Shown: positions 23,294 to 31,858, numbered from the stretch's first letter. The stretch: DNA of 34,217 nt from an uncultured Lachnospiraceae bacterium (GCA_910585625.1 CAJUFQ010000033.1:1-34217), one strand, 5' to 3'. Notes: generated by a model not told the origin, from the sequence alone. A program made the numbers and translations.

Positions 23294-23926
23294 TTATGTG
23301 ATGTTGTATTGGGACAGATAGCCCTCCAGCATAGCGAGTATAGGTTCTTTCATCAGCGAATTCAGCTTGGAGGCGGAAACTTCTAATGCCTGGATCTGCC
23401 TGACGTCGCCCCGTTCTGCATAGAGCCTGGCCAGGAGGCTCCAAGTTGCCTTAATGTCGCTGCCGATGGAGGCGGAAAAGGCCAGCACGCAGATGGCTTC
23501 CTCGGTGTGGGACAGCTCGTCCAGGCGTTTGCCCCAGGTGTTAAGGGTACGGACTAAGAGCGTGAAATTCTGGTCGTATTGGGTCAGGAGAGGCAGGTTG
23601 GCAGGTCCATATTTTAATTTAAGGTCGGTGTTGCTCAGGCCGGTGAGGTTTAAGATTTTCTTGTCCTTCAATGTGCGGACTTGTTCTTCGCAATCCTTTA
23701 GGAGGCTGTCCTCGAACAGGGCAAACGGAAGCGATACGCCGGAGAAATCCACATAATCCAGCTGGGAAATGTCCTGTCTGCGCGTGTTGTTGGCCATGTT
23801 TTCCCGGTTCCAGAACTTTCTTTCTGACTCCTCGTTCTTGAGGTTGGCTTTGTAACGTTTGTAGGATACGACTACGATGAAAATGAGGGTCCACCCAAGG
23901 AGGACGTAATAAAATGTATGGAACAT
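23294..23926 (-). CDS. Membrane-anchored hypothetical protein
   Basis: I do not recognise this 210-residue protein. It has an N-terminal membrane segment (about 4-21, FYYVLLGWTLIFIVVVSY), a basic stop-transfer stretch, and a soluble helical domain, probably cytoplasmic. The latter half (ELSHTEEAICVLAFSASIGSD, WSLLARLYAERGDVRQI) has the look of two tetratricopeptide-like helix pairs, suggesting protein-protein contacts. The composition and codon use resemble neighbouring genes, so it looks native. It lies convergent to the exonuclease gene and divergent from the small-peptide gene at 24067. Confidence 0.75.
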   Translation of the reverse strand: MFHTFYYVLLGWTLIFIVVVSYKRYKANLKNEESERKFWNRENMANNTRRQDISQLDYVDFSGVSLPFALFEDSLLKDCEEQVRTLKDKKILNLTGLSNTDLKLKYGPANLPLLTQYDQNFTLLVRTLNTWGKRLDELSHTEEAICVLAFSASIGSDIKATWSLLARLYAERGDVRQIQALEVSASKLNSLMKEPILAMLEGYLSQYNIT

Positions 23927-23993
23927 AATATGCTGAAATCCTTTCTATAATAATTTGTTATTGAATTAATCTGATATTGAGCAGCCGGCAAAT

Positions 23994-24075
23994 GAAAGCG
24001 ATGCTTAACCTATTTAGTTAGAAGGTGAAAGCGATGCTGAATCTATATGGTCAGGAGGTGAAAGCGATGCTGAAT
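23994..24075 (+). repeat. Tandem 33-bp repeats carrying ribosome binding site and start codon
   Basis: Two 33-base units (23994-24026 and 24027-24059; 27 of 33 identical) and a partial third (24060-24075) each contain GAAAGCGATGCT. Each unit carries an ATG (24001, 24034, 24067); the units' 3' ends give AAGGTG and AGGAGGTG Shine-Dalgarno sequences for the second and third ATG. The second and third ATGs are in the same frame; the first opens a six-codon peptide (MLNLFS). Confidence 0.85.
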
Positions 24076-24174
24076 TTTAACAACCCTAAGACGAAGAAAA
24101 CTTTTGCAGCAGTAATCGCGCTGATTCTGGTAGCGTCTATGGTAATTTCTGTATTCCTCTCCGCTTTTGTATAA
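24067..24174 (+). CDS. 35-residue single-span membrane peptide
   Basis: A small protein with a charged start (MLNFNNPKTKKTFA) followed by one hydrophobic helix (about residues 14-35, AAVIALILVASMVISVFLSA). It has an excellent ribosome binding site (AGGAGGTG, 6 bases before the ATG). Initiation at the upstream in-frame ATG 24034 would add 11 residues. It is located between the minus-strand hypothetical gene and the VanW-family gene. The function is unknown; the pattern (short basic N-terminus, single helix, no cysteines) fits either a small membrane regulator or a type I toxin-like peptide. Coding potential is supported by the ribosome binding site and the K-rich plus hydrophobic design. Confidence 0.65.
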   Translation: MLNFNNPKTKKTFAAVIALILVASMVISVFLSAFV

Positions 24175-24248
24175 TGGAAGGGCCTTCGCCTGTTCATAAT
24201 ATACAGAAAGATGCACGTTATGTCAACGAAATTCGTGCTTTGTGTATC

Positions 24249-24276
24249 TTGAAAAATTGGTTTTTTGTGTTAGAAT
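24249..24276 (+). promoter_or_regulatory. Promoter of the VanW-family gene
   Basis: TTGAAA (24249-24254), a 16-base spacer and TAGAAT (24271-24276), about 46 bases before the ATG at 24323. Confidence 0.65.
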
Positions 24277-24322
24277 TAGGGAAGTAAAGTGTAAACGAAG
24301 CAGGATAGTAGGAGAATAGATT

Positions 24323-25972
24323 ATGAAGAAGTGGAGAAAAGGCCTGTCGGCTGCAGGGATTCTTTTGGTACTTGCAGTGGCGGCAATTATTATGATTCCG
24401 GTGAATGCCAAAACAGATGAGACGTCTACCATTCCGCAGCGTGTATATTTTGGAGACATTGCCGTCGGAGGGATGACGCAGGAGGAGGCCGCAAATGCCG
24501 TTGAGGCTTACCTCAATGGGCTGCAGTCCCAGACCGTGACGCTGCGTGCGGGAGAGAATGCCGTGGACATCCCGGTTTCTGAGATTGGGCTTTCCTGGGG
24601 TAACCCGGAGATAGCAGAAGAGGCAGCGGGGCTTGGCAAGAGCGGAAATCTGATCGTCCGTTATAAAGCAATGAAGGACTTGGAAAACCAGGACAAAGTT
24701 TATGAGCTTTCTTATAAAGCAGACAGCCAGAAAATCAGCCAGATGTTGGAAAAATATGCAGAGACGCTGAACACCGAGGCAAAGGACGGCGGACTTACCA
24801 GGGAAAATGGCGGTTTTACCGTTGTTCCCGGCAGCCAGGGGGTGAGCGTCAATATAGAAGAGTCCACAAAAATCCTTGAGGAATATTTTACGAAAGAGTG
24901 GAAAGGCGGGACGGGATCCATTGAAATCGCAGCGGATGTGGTAGAACCCAGGGGGTCAGAGGCGGAGCTTTCCAAGGTCAAAGATTTACTGGGGGGATTC
25001 CATACTTCCTATGGGACTTCCGGTGCGGGACGTGCCAAGAACGTACAGAACGGCGCATCTAAGATTAATGGTTCCGTCGTGTATCCGGGGGACACGTTTT
25101 CCGTATATGAAGCGGTAAGCCCCTTTGATGCCGAGAACGGATATGAGCTTGCAGGGTCTTATGAGAATGGGACTACCGTGGAGACTTACGGCGGAGGGAT
25201 CTGCCAGGTGTCCACGACATTATATAACGCCGTAATCCGGGCGGAACTTGAAGTTGCCGAGCGTTTCAACCACTCGATGATTGTAAGCTATGTGGATCCC
25301 TCTGCGGACGCTGCGATTGCAGGGACTTACAAAGATTTGAAATTTGTAAATAACACAGACGCGCCCATCTATATTGAGGGTTACACGCAGGATATGGTAA
25401 TTTACTTCAATATTTTCGGGCAGGAGAGCAGGCCTTCGAACCGTGAGGTTATCTTTGAGAGCGAGACTTTGAGTACGACAGACCCTGGCGTGCAGTTCCA
25501 GGCATCCGGGGATCCCATCGGCCATATCAGCCAGAAACAGTCTTCCCATGTGGGGTATACGGCACAGCTTTGGAAAATTGTGAAGGTTGACGGCGTAGAG
25601 CAGAGCCGGGAGGTCTTTAACAAGAGTACTTATAAAGCGTCGCCCAGGATCGTCGTGGTAGGCACCGCATCCGCCAATCCGGAAGCCGTGGCAGCTATGA
25701 ACGCAGCGGTAGCGACGCAGAACCAGGGAGCGATTGAGGCAGCAGCGGCGCAATGGAATGATGCGGCGCTGGCGGCACAGCAGGCGGCGCAGCAGGCGGC
25801 GCAGCAGCCGCAGCCAGAGCCTAATCCCAACCCGGAGCCGAACCCAAATCCAGAACCGAATCCGGGGGACGATGACCCGGAAGATGGGCCTGAGGATAAG
25901 CCCGAGGAAGGGAAGCCTGGAGATGGTGAGGGCGATGATAAAAAAGATGATAAGAAGAACGGCGATGAGTAA
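24323..25972 (+). CDS. VanW-family cell-surface protein
   Basis: A 549-residue surface protein. Order: N-terminal membrane segment (about 9-28); a PG_binding_4-type domain pair (about 40-215; GDIAVGGMTQEEAANAVEAY); the VanW domain (about 225-360; FHTSYGTSGAGRAKNVQNGA, YPGDTFSVYEAVSPFDAENG, ETYGGGICQVSTTLYNAVI); a beta-rich G5-like region (about 380-450); then a low-complexity tail with Ala/Gln and PNPEPNP repeats ending in acidic/Lys-rich residues. The PG_binding_4 domain suggests peptidoglycan association. VanW domains were first noted in vancomycin-resistance clusters, but no vanHAX-type genes are here, so resistance is not implied. AGTAGGAG lies 9 bases before the ATG. A terminator follows. 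Confidence 0.9.
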   Translation: MKKWRKGLSAAGILLVLAVAAIIMIPVNAKTDETSTIPQRVYFGDIAVGGMTQEEAANAVEAYLNGLQSQTVTLRAGENAVDIPVSEIGLSWGNPEIAEEAAGLGKSGNLIVRYKAMKDLENQDKVYELSYKADSQKISQMLEKYAETLNTEAKDGGLTRENGGFTVVPGSQGVSVNIEESTKILEEYFTKEWKGGTGSIEIAADVVEPRGSEAELSKVKDLLGGFHTSYGTSGAGRAKNVQNGASKINGSVVYPGDTFSVYEAVSPFDAENGYELAGSYENGTTVETYGGGICQVSTTLYNAVIRAELEVAERFNHSMIVSYVDPSADAAIAGTYKDLKFVNNTDAPIYIEGYTQDMVIYFNIFGQESRPSNREVIFESETLSTTDPGVQFQASGDPIGHISQKQSSHVGYTAQLWKIVKVDGVEQSREVFNKSTYKASPRIVVVGTASANPEAVAAMNAAVATQNQGAIEAAAAQWNDAALAAQQAAQQAAQQPQPEPNPNPEPNPNPEPNPGDDDPEDGPEDKPEEGKPGDGEGDDKKDDKKNGDE

Positions 25973-25983
25973 TCGGATGTATG

Positions 25984-26017
25984 CAAGGCTGTTTCCATGT
26001 TGAAACAGCCTTGTAAT
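25984..26017 (+). terminator. Terminator after the VanW-family gene
   Basis: CAAGGCTGTTTC (25984-25995) and GAAACAGCCTTG (26002-26013) pair perfectly around a 6-base loop. The following TAATTGCATTT is only modestly T-rich. Confidence 0.8.
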
Positions 26018-26122
26018 TGCATTTGGTGGGAAAATATTCCGAAACGTTCAGATTCATAAGAGCGTGAAAGATAAAGGTGGGTTTGCCCTCGTTAGTCAAA
26101 TCAGGCAGGAGAAAATTTAGTG

Positions 26123-27106
26123 ATGAAAGTCGGAAAGATACCAGAGAGCGTTTTAAAACGTTCGGTGTTCAAACAAATACATACAAAACGCAGCGAGGTT
26201 CTCTTAGGGGCCGGCGTGGGGGAGGACTGCGCGGCAGTCGGGCTGGCAGATGACGAGGTTTTTGTAGTCTCTGCGGATCCAATCACAGGAACCGCTACAG
26301 ATATCGGGCATCTTGCCATCCACATTACGATGAACGACCTTGCAAGCGCAGGGGCGGAGCCAATCGGGGTCATGCTGACGATTCTTCTTCCGGAACATGC
26401 GCAGGAAGCAGAGTTAAAGAAGATGATGGGACAGATAGAACGTGTCTGTGCAGAGGTAAATGTGCAGATTATGGGCGGACACACAGAGGTAACGAAAGCG
26501 GTAACCCAGCCATTGATTAATGTCTGCGGGATTGGCAAGGCGAAAGCCGGCAAACTGGTCACTACTGCTGGGGCAAAGCCTGGGGACGACATCCTTGCCA
26601 GTAAATGGATTGGGCTGGAGGGGACCTCGATTATTGCCAAAGAGAAAGAAAAGGAGCTGTGGCAGCGGTATCCGGCAGAACTTGTGAAAGCGGCGCAAGG
26701 GTTTGATAAGTACCTGTCGGTTCTGCCAGAGGCCGCCGTCGCCGTCCGGTTCGGCGTGAGCGCCATGCATGATGTGACTGAGGGAGGTATATATGGAGCC
26801 CTGTGGGAAATGGCAGAGAGTTCTGGCGTCGGACTTGAAATCGAATTAAAAAAGATACCGGTGAAGCAGGAGACGATTGAAATATGCGAATATTTCAATG
26901 TCAACCCTTATGGACTGATTTCCAGCGGGTGTATGCTGATGGCTTCACGGGACGGCAATGCGCTGGCGCGTGAGCTTGAAAAGGCAGGCATCCATGCCGC
27001 TGTCATAGGCAAGGCGACGTGTGGCAATGACCGTGTGCTTCTGAATGGGGAAGAAAGGCGTTTCCTGGAGCCGCCGAAAACAGATGAACTGTACAAAGTC
27101 GTGTAG
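26123..27106 (+). CDS. AIR-synthase-related protein (HypE/ThiL/SelD superfamily)
   Basis: A 327-residue cytoplasmic protein of the PurM/AIR-synthase-like ATP-binding fold. N-terminal half (about 20-155): GAGVGEDCAAVGL, the Asp-rich SADPITGT, ITMNDLASAGAEPIGVML and MGGHTEVTKAV. C-terminal half (about 165-310): SAMHDVTEGGIYGALWEMAE and GLISSGCMLMAS. Relatives phosphorylate or dehydrate substrates with ATP (ThiL, HypE, SelD, PurM). The C-terminal Cys tail of HypE is missing and no hyp genes are near, so it is not a hydrogenase factor. The substrate is unknown. The alternative GTG at 26120 is one codon earlier; AGGAG at 26106-26110 serves either. It is followed at 17 bases by an Lrp-type regulator gene and then an aminotransferase gene, likely one operon. 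Confidence 0.85.
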   Translation: MKVGKIPESVLKRSVFKQIHTKRSEVLLGAGVGEDCAAVGLADDEVFVVSADPITGTATDIGHLAIHITMNDLASAGAEPIGVMLTILLPEHAQEAELKKMMGQIERVCAEVNVQIMGGHTEVTKAVTQPLINVCGIGKAKAGKLVTTAGAKPGDDILASKWIGLEGTSIIAKEKEKELWQRYPAELVKAAQGFDKYLSVLPEAAVAVRFGVSAMHDVTEGGIYGALWEMAESSGVGLEIELKKIPVKQETIEICEYFNVNPYGLISSGCMLMASRDGNALARELEKAGIHAAVIGKATCGNDRVLLNGEERRFLEPPKTDELYKVV

Positions 27107-27123
27107 ATGGAGGGAATAGGATT

Positions 27124-27612
27124 ATGCAGATGCGAGAAAAAATATTAACGTATATAGAGAAGAACAGCCGCGTGGATCTGAAAGACCTTGCAGTCATGCT
27201 GGGCGTGGACGAATCTATGGTCGCAAATGAGATGGCGGCTATGGAAGAAGAACACATCATCTGCGGCTACCATACGCTGATTGACTGGGAAAAGACGAGT
27301 ATGGAGAAAGTGAACGCGCTGATTGAGGTACGCGTTACGCCGCAGCGTGGCCGGGGCTTCGACAGCGTGGCCGAGAGAGTATATAATTACCCGGAAGTCA
27401 ACGCGGTCTATCTGATTTCCGGCGGCTACGATTTGCTGGTGACCCTGGAGGGGAAGACGCTGCGCGAGGTTGCGCAGTTCGTGTCGGATAAGCTTTCCAC
27501 GCTGGACTCCGTGCTGAGTACCAAGACGAATTTCATCCTCAAGAAATATAAGGATCATGGCACGGTGATTGCCAAACCTCAGGATGACGAAAGGATGCTG
27601 GTGAGCTTATGA
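27124..27612 (+). CDS. Lrp/AsnC-family regulator
   Basis: A 162-residue amino-acid-responsive transcription factor. It has an N-terminal winged HTH (about 3-55; VDLKDLAVMLGVDESMVANE) and a C-terminal RAM domain (about 60-140; VNALIEVRVTPQRGRGFDSV, NAVYLISGGYDLLVTLEGK) that binds an amino acid and forms octamers. TGGAGGGAATAGG precedes the ATG. The stop overlaps the next gene (ATGA), so it is translated together with the aminotransferase it probably controls. The effector is not predictable from sequence. Confidence 0.92.
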   Translation: MQMREKILTYIEKNSRVDLKDLAVMLGVDESMVANEMAAMEEEHIICGYHTLIDWEKTSMEKVNALIEVRVTPQRGRGFDSVAERVYNYPEVNAVYLISGGYDLLVTLEGKTLREVAQFVSDKLSTLDSVLSTKTNFILKKYKDHGTVIAKPQDDERMLVSL

Positions 27613-28766
27613 GAAGTCCATTGTCAGAACGCATTACAGATATTCCTTTTTCAGGAATTCGCAAATTCTTCGATATCGCGGCAGAGATGAAGGACGTCAT
27701 ATCGCTGGGCGTTGGCGAGCCGGATTTTGACACCCCCTGGCATATCCGGGACGAGGGCATTTACTCACTGGAGAAAGGCAGGACTGCGTATACCTCCAAT
27801 GCCGGGCTGAAAGAGCTGAAAATAGAGATTGCCAAATATCTGCAGCGTAGGTTTCAGGTATCATATGATTATAATAAGGAAATGATGATTACGGTAGGAG
27901 GCAGCGAGGCTATCGATATGGCAATGCGCGCCATGCTCGATCCAGGGGATGAAGTGCTGGTTCCCCAGCCAAGCTATGTCTCCTATGTACCTTGTGCCGT
28001 CCTGGCAAATGGGAAGCCGGTGATTATCAACCTTAAGGAAGAAAATGATTTCCGCCTCACGGCAGAGGAACTGGAGGCGGCGATCACGCCCAGGACAAAA
28101 ATCCTTGTGCTGCCGTTTCCCAATAACCCTACCGGGGCGATTATGGAGCGGAAAGATTTAGAGGCTGTCGCCCAAGTCGTCATAGAACACGATTTGTATG
28201 TAATCAGCGATGAGATTTATGCGGAGCTTACATATCTGGACAGCCATGTGACGATAGCTTCCTTGCCGGGGATGCGTGAGAGGACTGTGCTGATCAATGG
28301 GTTTTCCAAGGCCTACTCCATGACGGGGTGGCGGCTGGGTTATGCTTGTGCCCCGGAGGATATCCTGGAGCAGATGCTGAAAATCCATCAATATGCAATC
28401 ATGTGCGCTCCGACCACCAGCCAATATGCGGCGGTGGAGGCTGTACGCAATGGCGACGCAGATGTGGAGGCGATGCGGGACGAGTATAACGGCAGGCGGC
28501 GTTACCTTGTGAAACGTCTGCGGGAGATGGGGCTGACATGTTTTGAGCCTTACGGCGCGTTCTATGCATTTCCTTGTATCAGGAAATTTGGCATGACGTC
28601 GGACGAGTTTGCGACCAGGATGCTGCAAGAGGAAAAAGTGGTGGTCGTGCCAGGCACGGCGTTTGGTGAATGCGGCGAAGGTTTCCTGAGGATTTCTTAT
28701 GCATATTCCCTGCATAAGCTGAAAGAAGCGCTAGATCGGATGGAAGGGTTTATTGAGAAATTATGA
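27609..28766 (+). CDS. PLP-dependent class I/II aminotransferase
   Basis: A 385-residue fold-type I aminotransferase of full family length. Visible features are SLGVGEPDFDTP, TVGGSEAIDMAMRAMLDPGD, LPFPNNPTGAI, VISDEIYAELTY and the PLP-lysine motif FSKAYSMTGWRLGY (K234), with FLRISYAYS holding the carboxylate-binding Arg. It is closest in pattern to the aspartate/aromatic aminotransferase (PatA/AraT-like) group. The start overlaps the Lrp gene by 4 bases and the end overlaps trmL by 4 bases. The amino-acid substrate is unknown. Confidence 0.92.
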   Translation: MRSPLSERITDIPFSGIRKFFDIAAEMKDVISLGVGEPDFDTPWHIRDEGIYSLEKGRTAYTSNAGLKELKIEIAKYLQRRFQVSYDYNKEMMITVGGSEAIDMAMRAMLDPGDEVLVPQPSYVSYVPCAVLANGKPVIINLKEENDFRLTAEELEAAITPRTKILVLPFPNNPTGAIMERKDLEAVAQVVIEHDLYVISDEIYAELTYLDSHVTIASLPGMRERTVLINGFSKAYSMTGWRLGYACAPEDILEQMLKIHQYAIMCAPTTSQYAAVEAVRNGDADVEAMRDEYNGRRRYLVKRLREMGLTCFEPYGAFYAFPCIRKFGMTSDEFATRMLQEEKVVVVPGTAFGECGEGFLRISYAYSLHKLKEALDRMEGFIEKL

Positions 28767-29272
28767 TGGCGAAGCTTAATATTGTTCTTTTTGAGCCGGA
28801 GATTCCGGCAAATACAGGAAATATCGGGCGCACTTGTGTCGCTACCGGGACAAGGCTGCACCTCATTGAGCCTTTGGGCTTCCAGCTGAATGAAAAAGCA
28901 ATCCGCCGTGCCGGCATGGACTATTGGCAGGAACTTGACGTGACACGCTACGTCAACTGGCAGGATTTCCTGGTTAGGAACCCGAGAGCCAAGGTTTACA
29001 TGGCGACGACCAAGGCACGCCAGGTCTATACGGATGTGAGTTATGAACCGGATTGCTACCTTATGTTCGGTAAGGAAAGCGGCGGGATTCCCGAGGAGCT
29101 GCTCAAGCAGAACCCAGACAGCTGTGTACGTATTCCGATGGTTGGTGAGACGCGTTCTCTCAATTTATCCAATTCCGCGGCAATCCTGCTCTACGAAGCA
29201 TTGCGGCAGAACCGGTTTGAGCATATGAAGCTGGAAGGGGAGCTGCACCGTCTGAGCTGGGACGAGACATGA
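28763..29272 (+). CDS. trmL: tRNA (cytidine(34)-2'-O)-methyltransferase TrmL
   Basis: A 169-residue SpoU/SPOUT enzyme that methylates the wobble base (position 34) of certain tRNA-Leu species with S-adenosylmethionine. The three knot motifs are present: PEIPANTGNIGRTC (motif 1), LMFGKESGGIPEELL (motif 2) and IPMVGETRSLNLSNSAAI (motif 3). The length is typical and there is no extra RNA-binding domain. Tandem ATG ATG overlaps the previous stop, giving translational coupling. It is the last gene before the ECF module, with a 35-base gap. Confidence 0.92.
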   Translation: MMAKLNIVLFEPEIPANTGNIGRTCVATGTRLHLIEPLGFQLNEKAIRRAGMDYWQELDVTRYVNWQDFLVRNPRAKVYMATTKARQVYTDVSYEPDCYLMFGKESGGIPEELLKQNPDSCVRIPMVGETRSLNLSNSAAILLYEALRQNRFEHMKLEGELHRLSWDET

Positions 29273-29307
29273 ATGAATCTTAAGGAAGCAGGAAGACAGA
29301 GGAAACC

Positions 29308-30159
29308 ATGAATTTTATTGAAGCGAGAAAATTAGTGCATGAATTTATCAGGCGGGATGAAGACGACAATGTAGAAAGCATCCTCACGGCCCTGGATGGG
29401 GTTGACTTGGATGTGAAGCAGGGGGAGTTCGTGGCTGTTCTTGGGCATAACGGCTCCGGAAAGTCTACCCTTGCCAAACATCTGAACGTGCTTCTTACAC
29501 CGGGCAGCGGGACCTTGTGGGTAGACGGCAAGGATGCGGGGGACGCGGACAACCTCTGGGACATCCGCCAGAGTACGGGAATGGTGTTCCAGAACCCGGA
29601 CAACCAGATCATCGCCAGCGTCGTGGAAGAGGACGTGGCTTTCGGGCCAGAGAATATCGGCGTGCCTACGCAGGAAATCTGGAAGCGTGTGGAAAAGAGC
29701 TTAAGGTCTGTGGGCATGATACAGTATCGCGAGCATTCCCCCAACAAGCTCAGCGGCGGGCAGAAGCAGAGGATTGCCATTGCAGGGGTAATGGCGATGG
29801 AGCCTAAATGCATTGTGTTAGACGAGCCTACGGCGATGCTGGATCCCAATGGACGCAAAGAAGTCCTGGACGCGGTGGAACAGCTGAACCGGGAAAAAGG
29901 CATGACGGTAATCCTGATTACGCATTACATGGAAGAAGTCGTGCGGGCCGACCGGGTCTATGTGATGGACGATGGCAAGGTTGTAATGCAGGGGACGCCC
30001 CGTGAAATCTTTTCCCAGGTGGACAAGCTGAAATCTTACCGGCTGGACGTACCCCAGGTTACGCTGCTGGCGCATGAGCTTCGCAAGTCTGGGCTGCAGA
30101 TTCCGCAGGGCATACTGACCAGGCAGGAATTGGTGGAGGCGCTATGTCAATTATATTAG
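29308..30159 (+). CDS. ecfA1: ECF transporter ATPase EcfA1
   Basis: A 283-residue ATPase of the energy-coupling-factor module, which powers vitamin and metal uptake with exchangeable S components. Walker A GHNGSGKST (K52), Q-loop VFQNPDNQI, signature LSGGQKQR, Walker B CIVLDEPT (E173) and the switch His in LITHYMEE are all intact. The C-terminal 50 residues are the usual EcfA extension. AGAGGAAA precedes the ATG. It overlaps ecfA2 by 16 bases. Confidence 0.95.
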   Translation: MNFIEARKLVHEFIRRDEDDNVESILTALDGVDLDVKQGEFVAVLGHNGSGKSTLAKHLNVLLTPGSGTLWVDGKDAGDADNLWDIRQSTGMVFQNPDNQIIASVVEEDVAFGPENIGVPTQEIWKRVEKSLRSVGMIQYREHSPNKLSGGQKQRIAIAGVMAMEPKCIVLDEPTAMLDPNGRKEVLDAVEQLNREKGMTVILITHYMEEVVRADRVYVMDDGKVVMQGTPREIFSQVDKLKSYRLDVPQVTLLAHELRKSGLQIPQGILTRQELVEALCQLY

Positions 30160-31037
30160 ATAAGGTCAACTATTTTTACAGTGAGAAAACAGCATATGAG
30201 GCCCATGCCCTCAAGGACGTCAGCCTGAAAATCGGGGATGGGGAATTTATCGGCATCATCGGGCATACTGGTTCCGGGAAGTCTACGCTTATCCAGCACT
30301 TGAATGGCCTGGTTAAGGCCAGTTCCGGCGGCATTTATTATAATGGGCAGGACATTTATGACGCGGATTTTGATAAGAAAGAGCTGCGTGGCAAAGTGGG
30401 GCTGGTGTTCCAATACCCGGAGCATCAGCTGTTTGAGACGAATGTTTTTGCGGATGTGTGTTATGGGCCGAAAAACCGGGGGTTTTCCAGGAAGCAGTCG
30501 GAGCTGAAAGCATTTGCGGCATTGCGCAGCGTAGGGCTGCCGGAAGGCTACTGGTACCGCTCTCCTTTTGAGCTGAGCGGGGGGCAGAAACGCCGTGCGG
30601 CTATCGCCGGCGTCCTTGCCATGGAACCAGAGGTGCTGGTGCTGGATGAGCCTACGGCAGGGCTTGACCCTAAAGGGCGTGATGAGATTTTAGACCAGGT
30701 AGCAAAGCTGCACAGAGAACGGCGCATGACGGTTATCCTGGTTTCGCACAGCATGGAGGATGTGGCAAAATATGTAAGCCGCCTGATTGTGATGAACCGG
30801 GGAAGCGTTCTTTATGACGGAATGCCGAAAGAGGTATTTGCCCATTACCATGAGCTGGAAGAGGTCGGGCTTGCCGCACCTCAGGTAACGTATCTGGTGC
30901 ATGAATTACGGCGGCGGGGCATCCCGGCCGAGGGCGTCGCGACCACCTTAGAGGAAGCGAAGCAGTCCATCCTGCGGGCTTTTTCAGAGAAGCATGGGAA
31001 TGGGAAACTGTCAGGCGCGGCAGGGATGTTCAGATAA
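30144..31037 (+). CDS. ecfA2: ECF transporter ATPase EcfA2
   Basis: The 297-residue partner ATPase. Walker A GHTGSGKST (K46), Q-loop VFQYPEHQLFE (the EcfA2-type Q-loop), signature LSGGQKRR, Walker B VLVLDEPT (E169) and LVSHSMEDV are intact. It starts inside ecfA1 with AATTGGTGGAGG just upstream. The last 20 residues (SEKHGNGKLSGAAGMFR) are a low-complexity tail beyond the usual end. Confidence 0.95.
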   Translation: MSIILDKVNYFYSEKTAYEAHALKDVSLKIGDGEFIGIIGHTGSGKSTLIQHLNGLVKASSGGIYYNGQDIYDADFDKKELRGKVGLVFQYPEHQLFETNVFADVCYGPKNRGFSRKQSELKAFAALRSVGLPEGYWYRSPFELSGGQKRRAAIAGVLAMEPEVLVLDEPTAGLDPKGRDEILDQVAKLHRERRMTVILVSHSMEDVAKYVSRLIVMNRGSVLYDGMPKEVFAHYHELEEVGLAAPQVTYLVHELRRRGIPAEGVATTLEEAKQSILRAFSEKHGNGKLSGAAGMFR

Positions 31038-31057
31038 GAGGCAAAGTAGGGAACGAT

Positions 31058-31858
31058 ATGTTAAGAGATATTACGATAGGACAATATTATCCGGCAGACT
31101 CTGTCCTCCATAAATTGGATCCCAGGACGAAACTGATGGCGACAATGATTTATATCTTGTCGTTGTTCGTGTTTCGGAACCTGGCAGGGTTTGCGGCAGT
31201 GACGGCAGGGCTGCTGGCGGTCATCCTGCTTTCCAAAGTCCCGGTAGGCTATATGGTAAAAGGGCTGCGGGCGATAATTGTGATTTTGGTTATTACGGCA
31301 GTGTTTAATTTATTCCTGACTCCCGGGGAACCGCTGGCAGCATTCTGGGTTTTTAAGATTACCGAAGAGGGTCTTAAAAATGCATGTTTGATGACGGTGC
31401 GCCTGATATACCTGATTCTGGGCAGTTCCGTGCTGACGCTGACAACTACCCCCAATCAGCTTACGGACGGGCTGGAGAAAGCATTAAAGCCCCTCAATAA
31501 AATTGGCGTCCCGGTTCATGAAGTGTCAATGATGATGTCCATTGCGCTGCGTTTCATCCCAATCCTCATCGAGGAGACAGACAAAATCATGAAGGCGCAG
31601 CTTGCCAGAGGCGCGGATTTTGAGAGCGGGAACCTCGTGAAGAAAGCGAAATCCATGGTGCCGTTGCTGGTACCGCTGTTTATTTCTGCTTTCCGTCGGG
31701 CCAACGATCTGGCCCTGGCCATGGAGGCGCGTTGTTACCATGGCGGGCAGGGAAGGACGAAGATGAAACCCTTAAAGTACAAGAAGGCAGACGGGATAGC
31801 ATATCTGGCAGCCCTGGGGTATTTTGCAGCGGTCATCCTGCTGCGCAGATTTTTGTGA
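31058..31858 (+). CDS. ecfT: ECF transporter membrane component EcfT
   Basis: A 266-residue membrane protein that couples the two ATPases to S components. About five to six membrane helices; the cytoplasmic coupling region carries the two Ala-Arg-x motifs (QLARGADF and MEARCYHGG) that contact EcfA1/EcfA2. It starts 20 bases after ecfA2. No S-component gene is in the window, consistent with a shared (group II) ECF module. Confidence 0.93.
   Translation: MLRDITIGQYYPADSVLHKLDPRTKLMATMIYILSLFVFRNLAGFAAVTAGLLAVILLSKVPVGYMVKGLRAIIVILVITAVFNLFLTPGEPLAAFWVFKITEEGLKNACLMTVRLIYLILGSSVLTLTTTPNQLTDGLEKALKPLNKIGVPVHEVSMMMSIALRFIPILIEETDKIMKAQLARGADFESGNLVKKAKSMVPLLVPLFISAFRRANDLALAMEARCYHGGQGRTKMKPLKYKKADGIAYLAALGYFAAVILLRRFL

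Noticed and set aside
24323..25972. Vancomycin resistance
   Set aside because: Only a VanW-family domain is present; no vanHAX, vanRS or related genes lie nearby.
26123..27106. Assignment as hydrogenase maturation factor HypE
   Set aside because: The C-terminal Cys tail needed by HypE is missing and there are no other hyp or hydrogenase genes.
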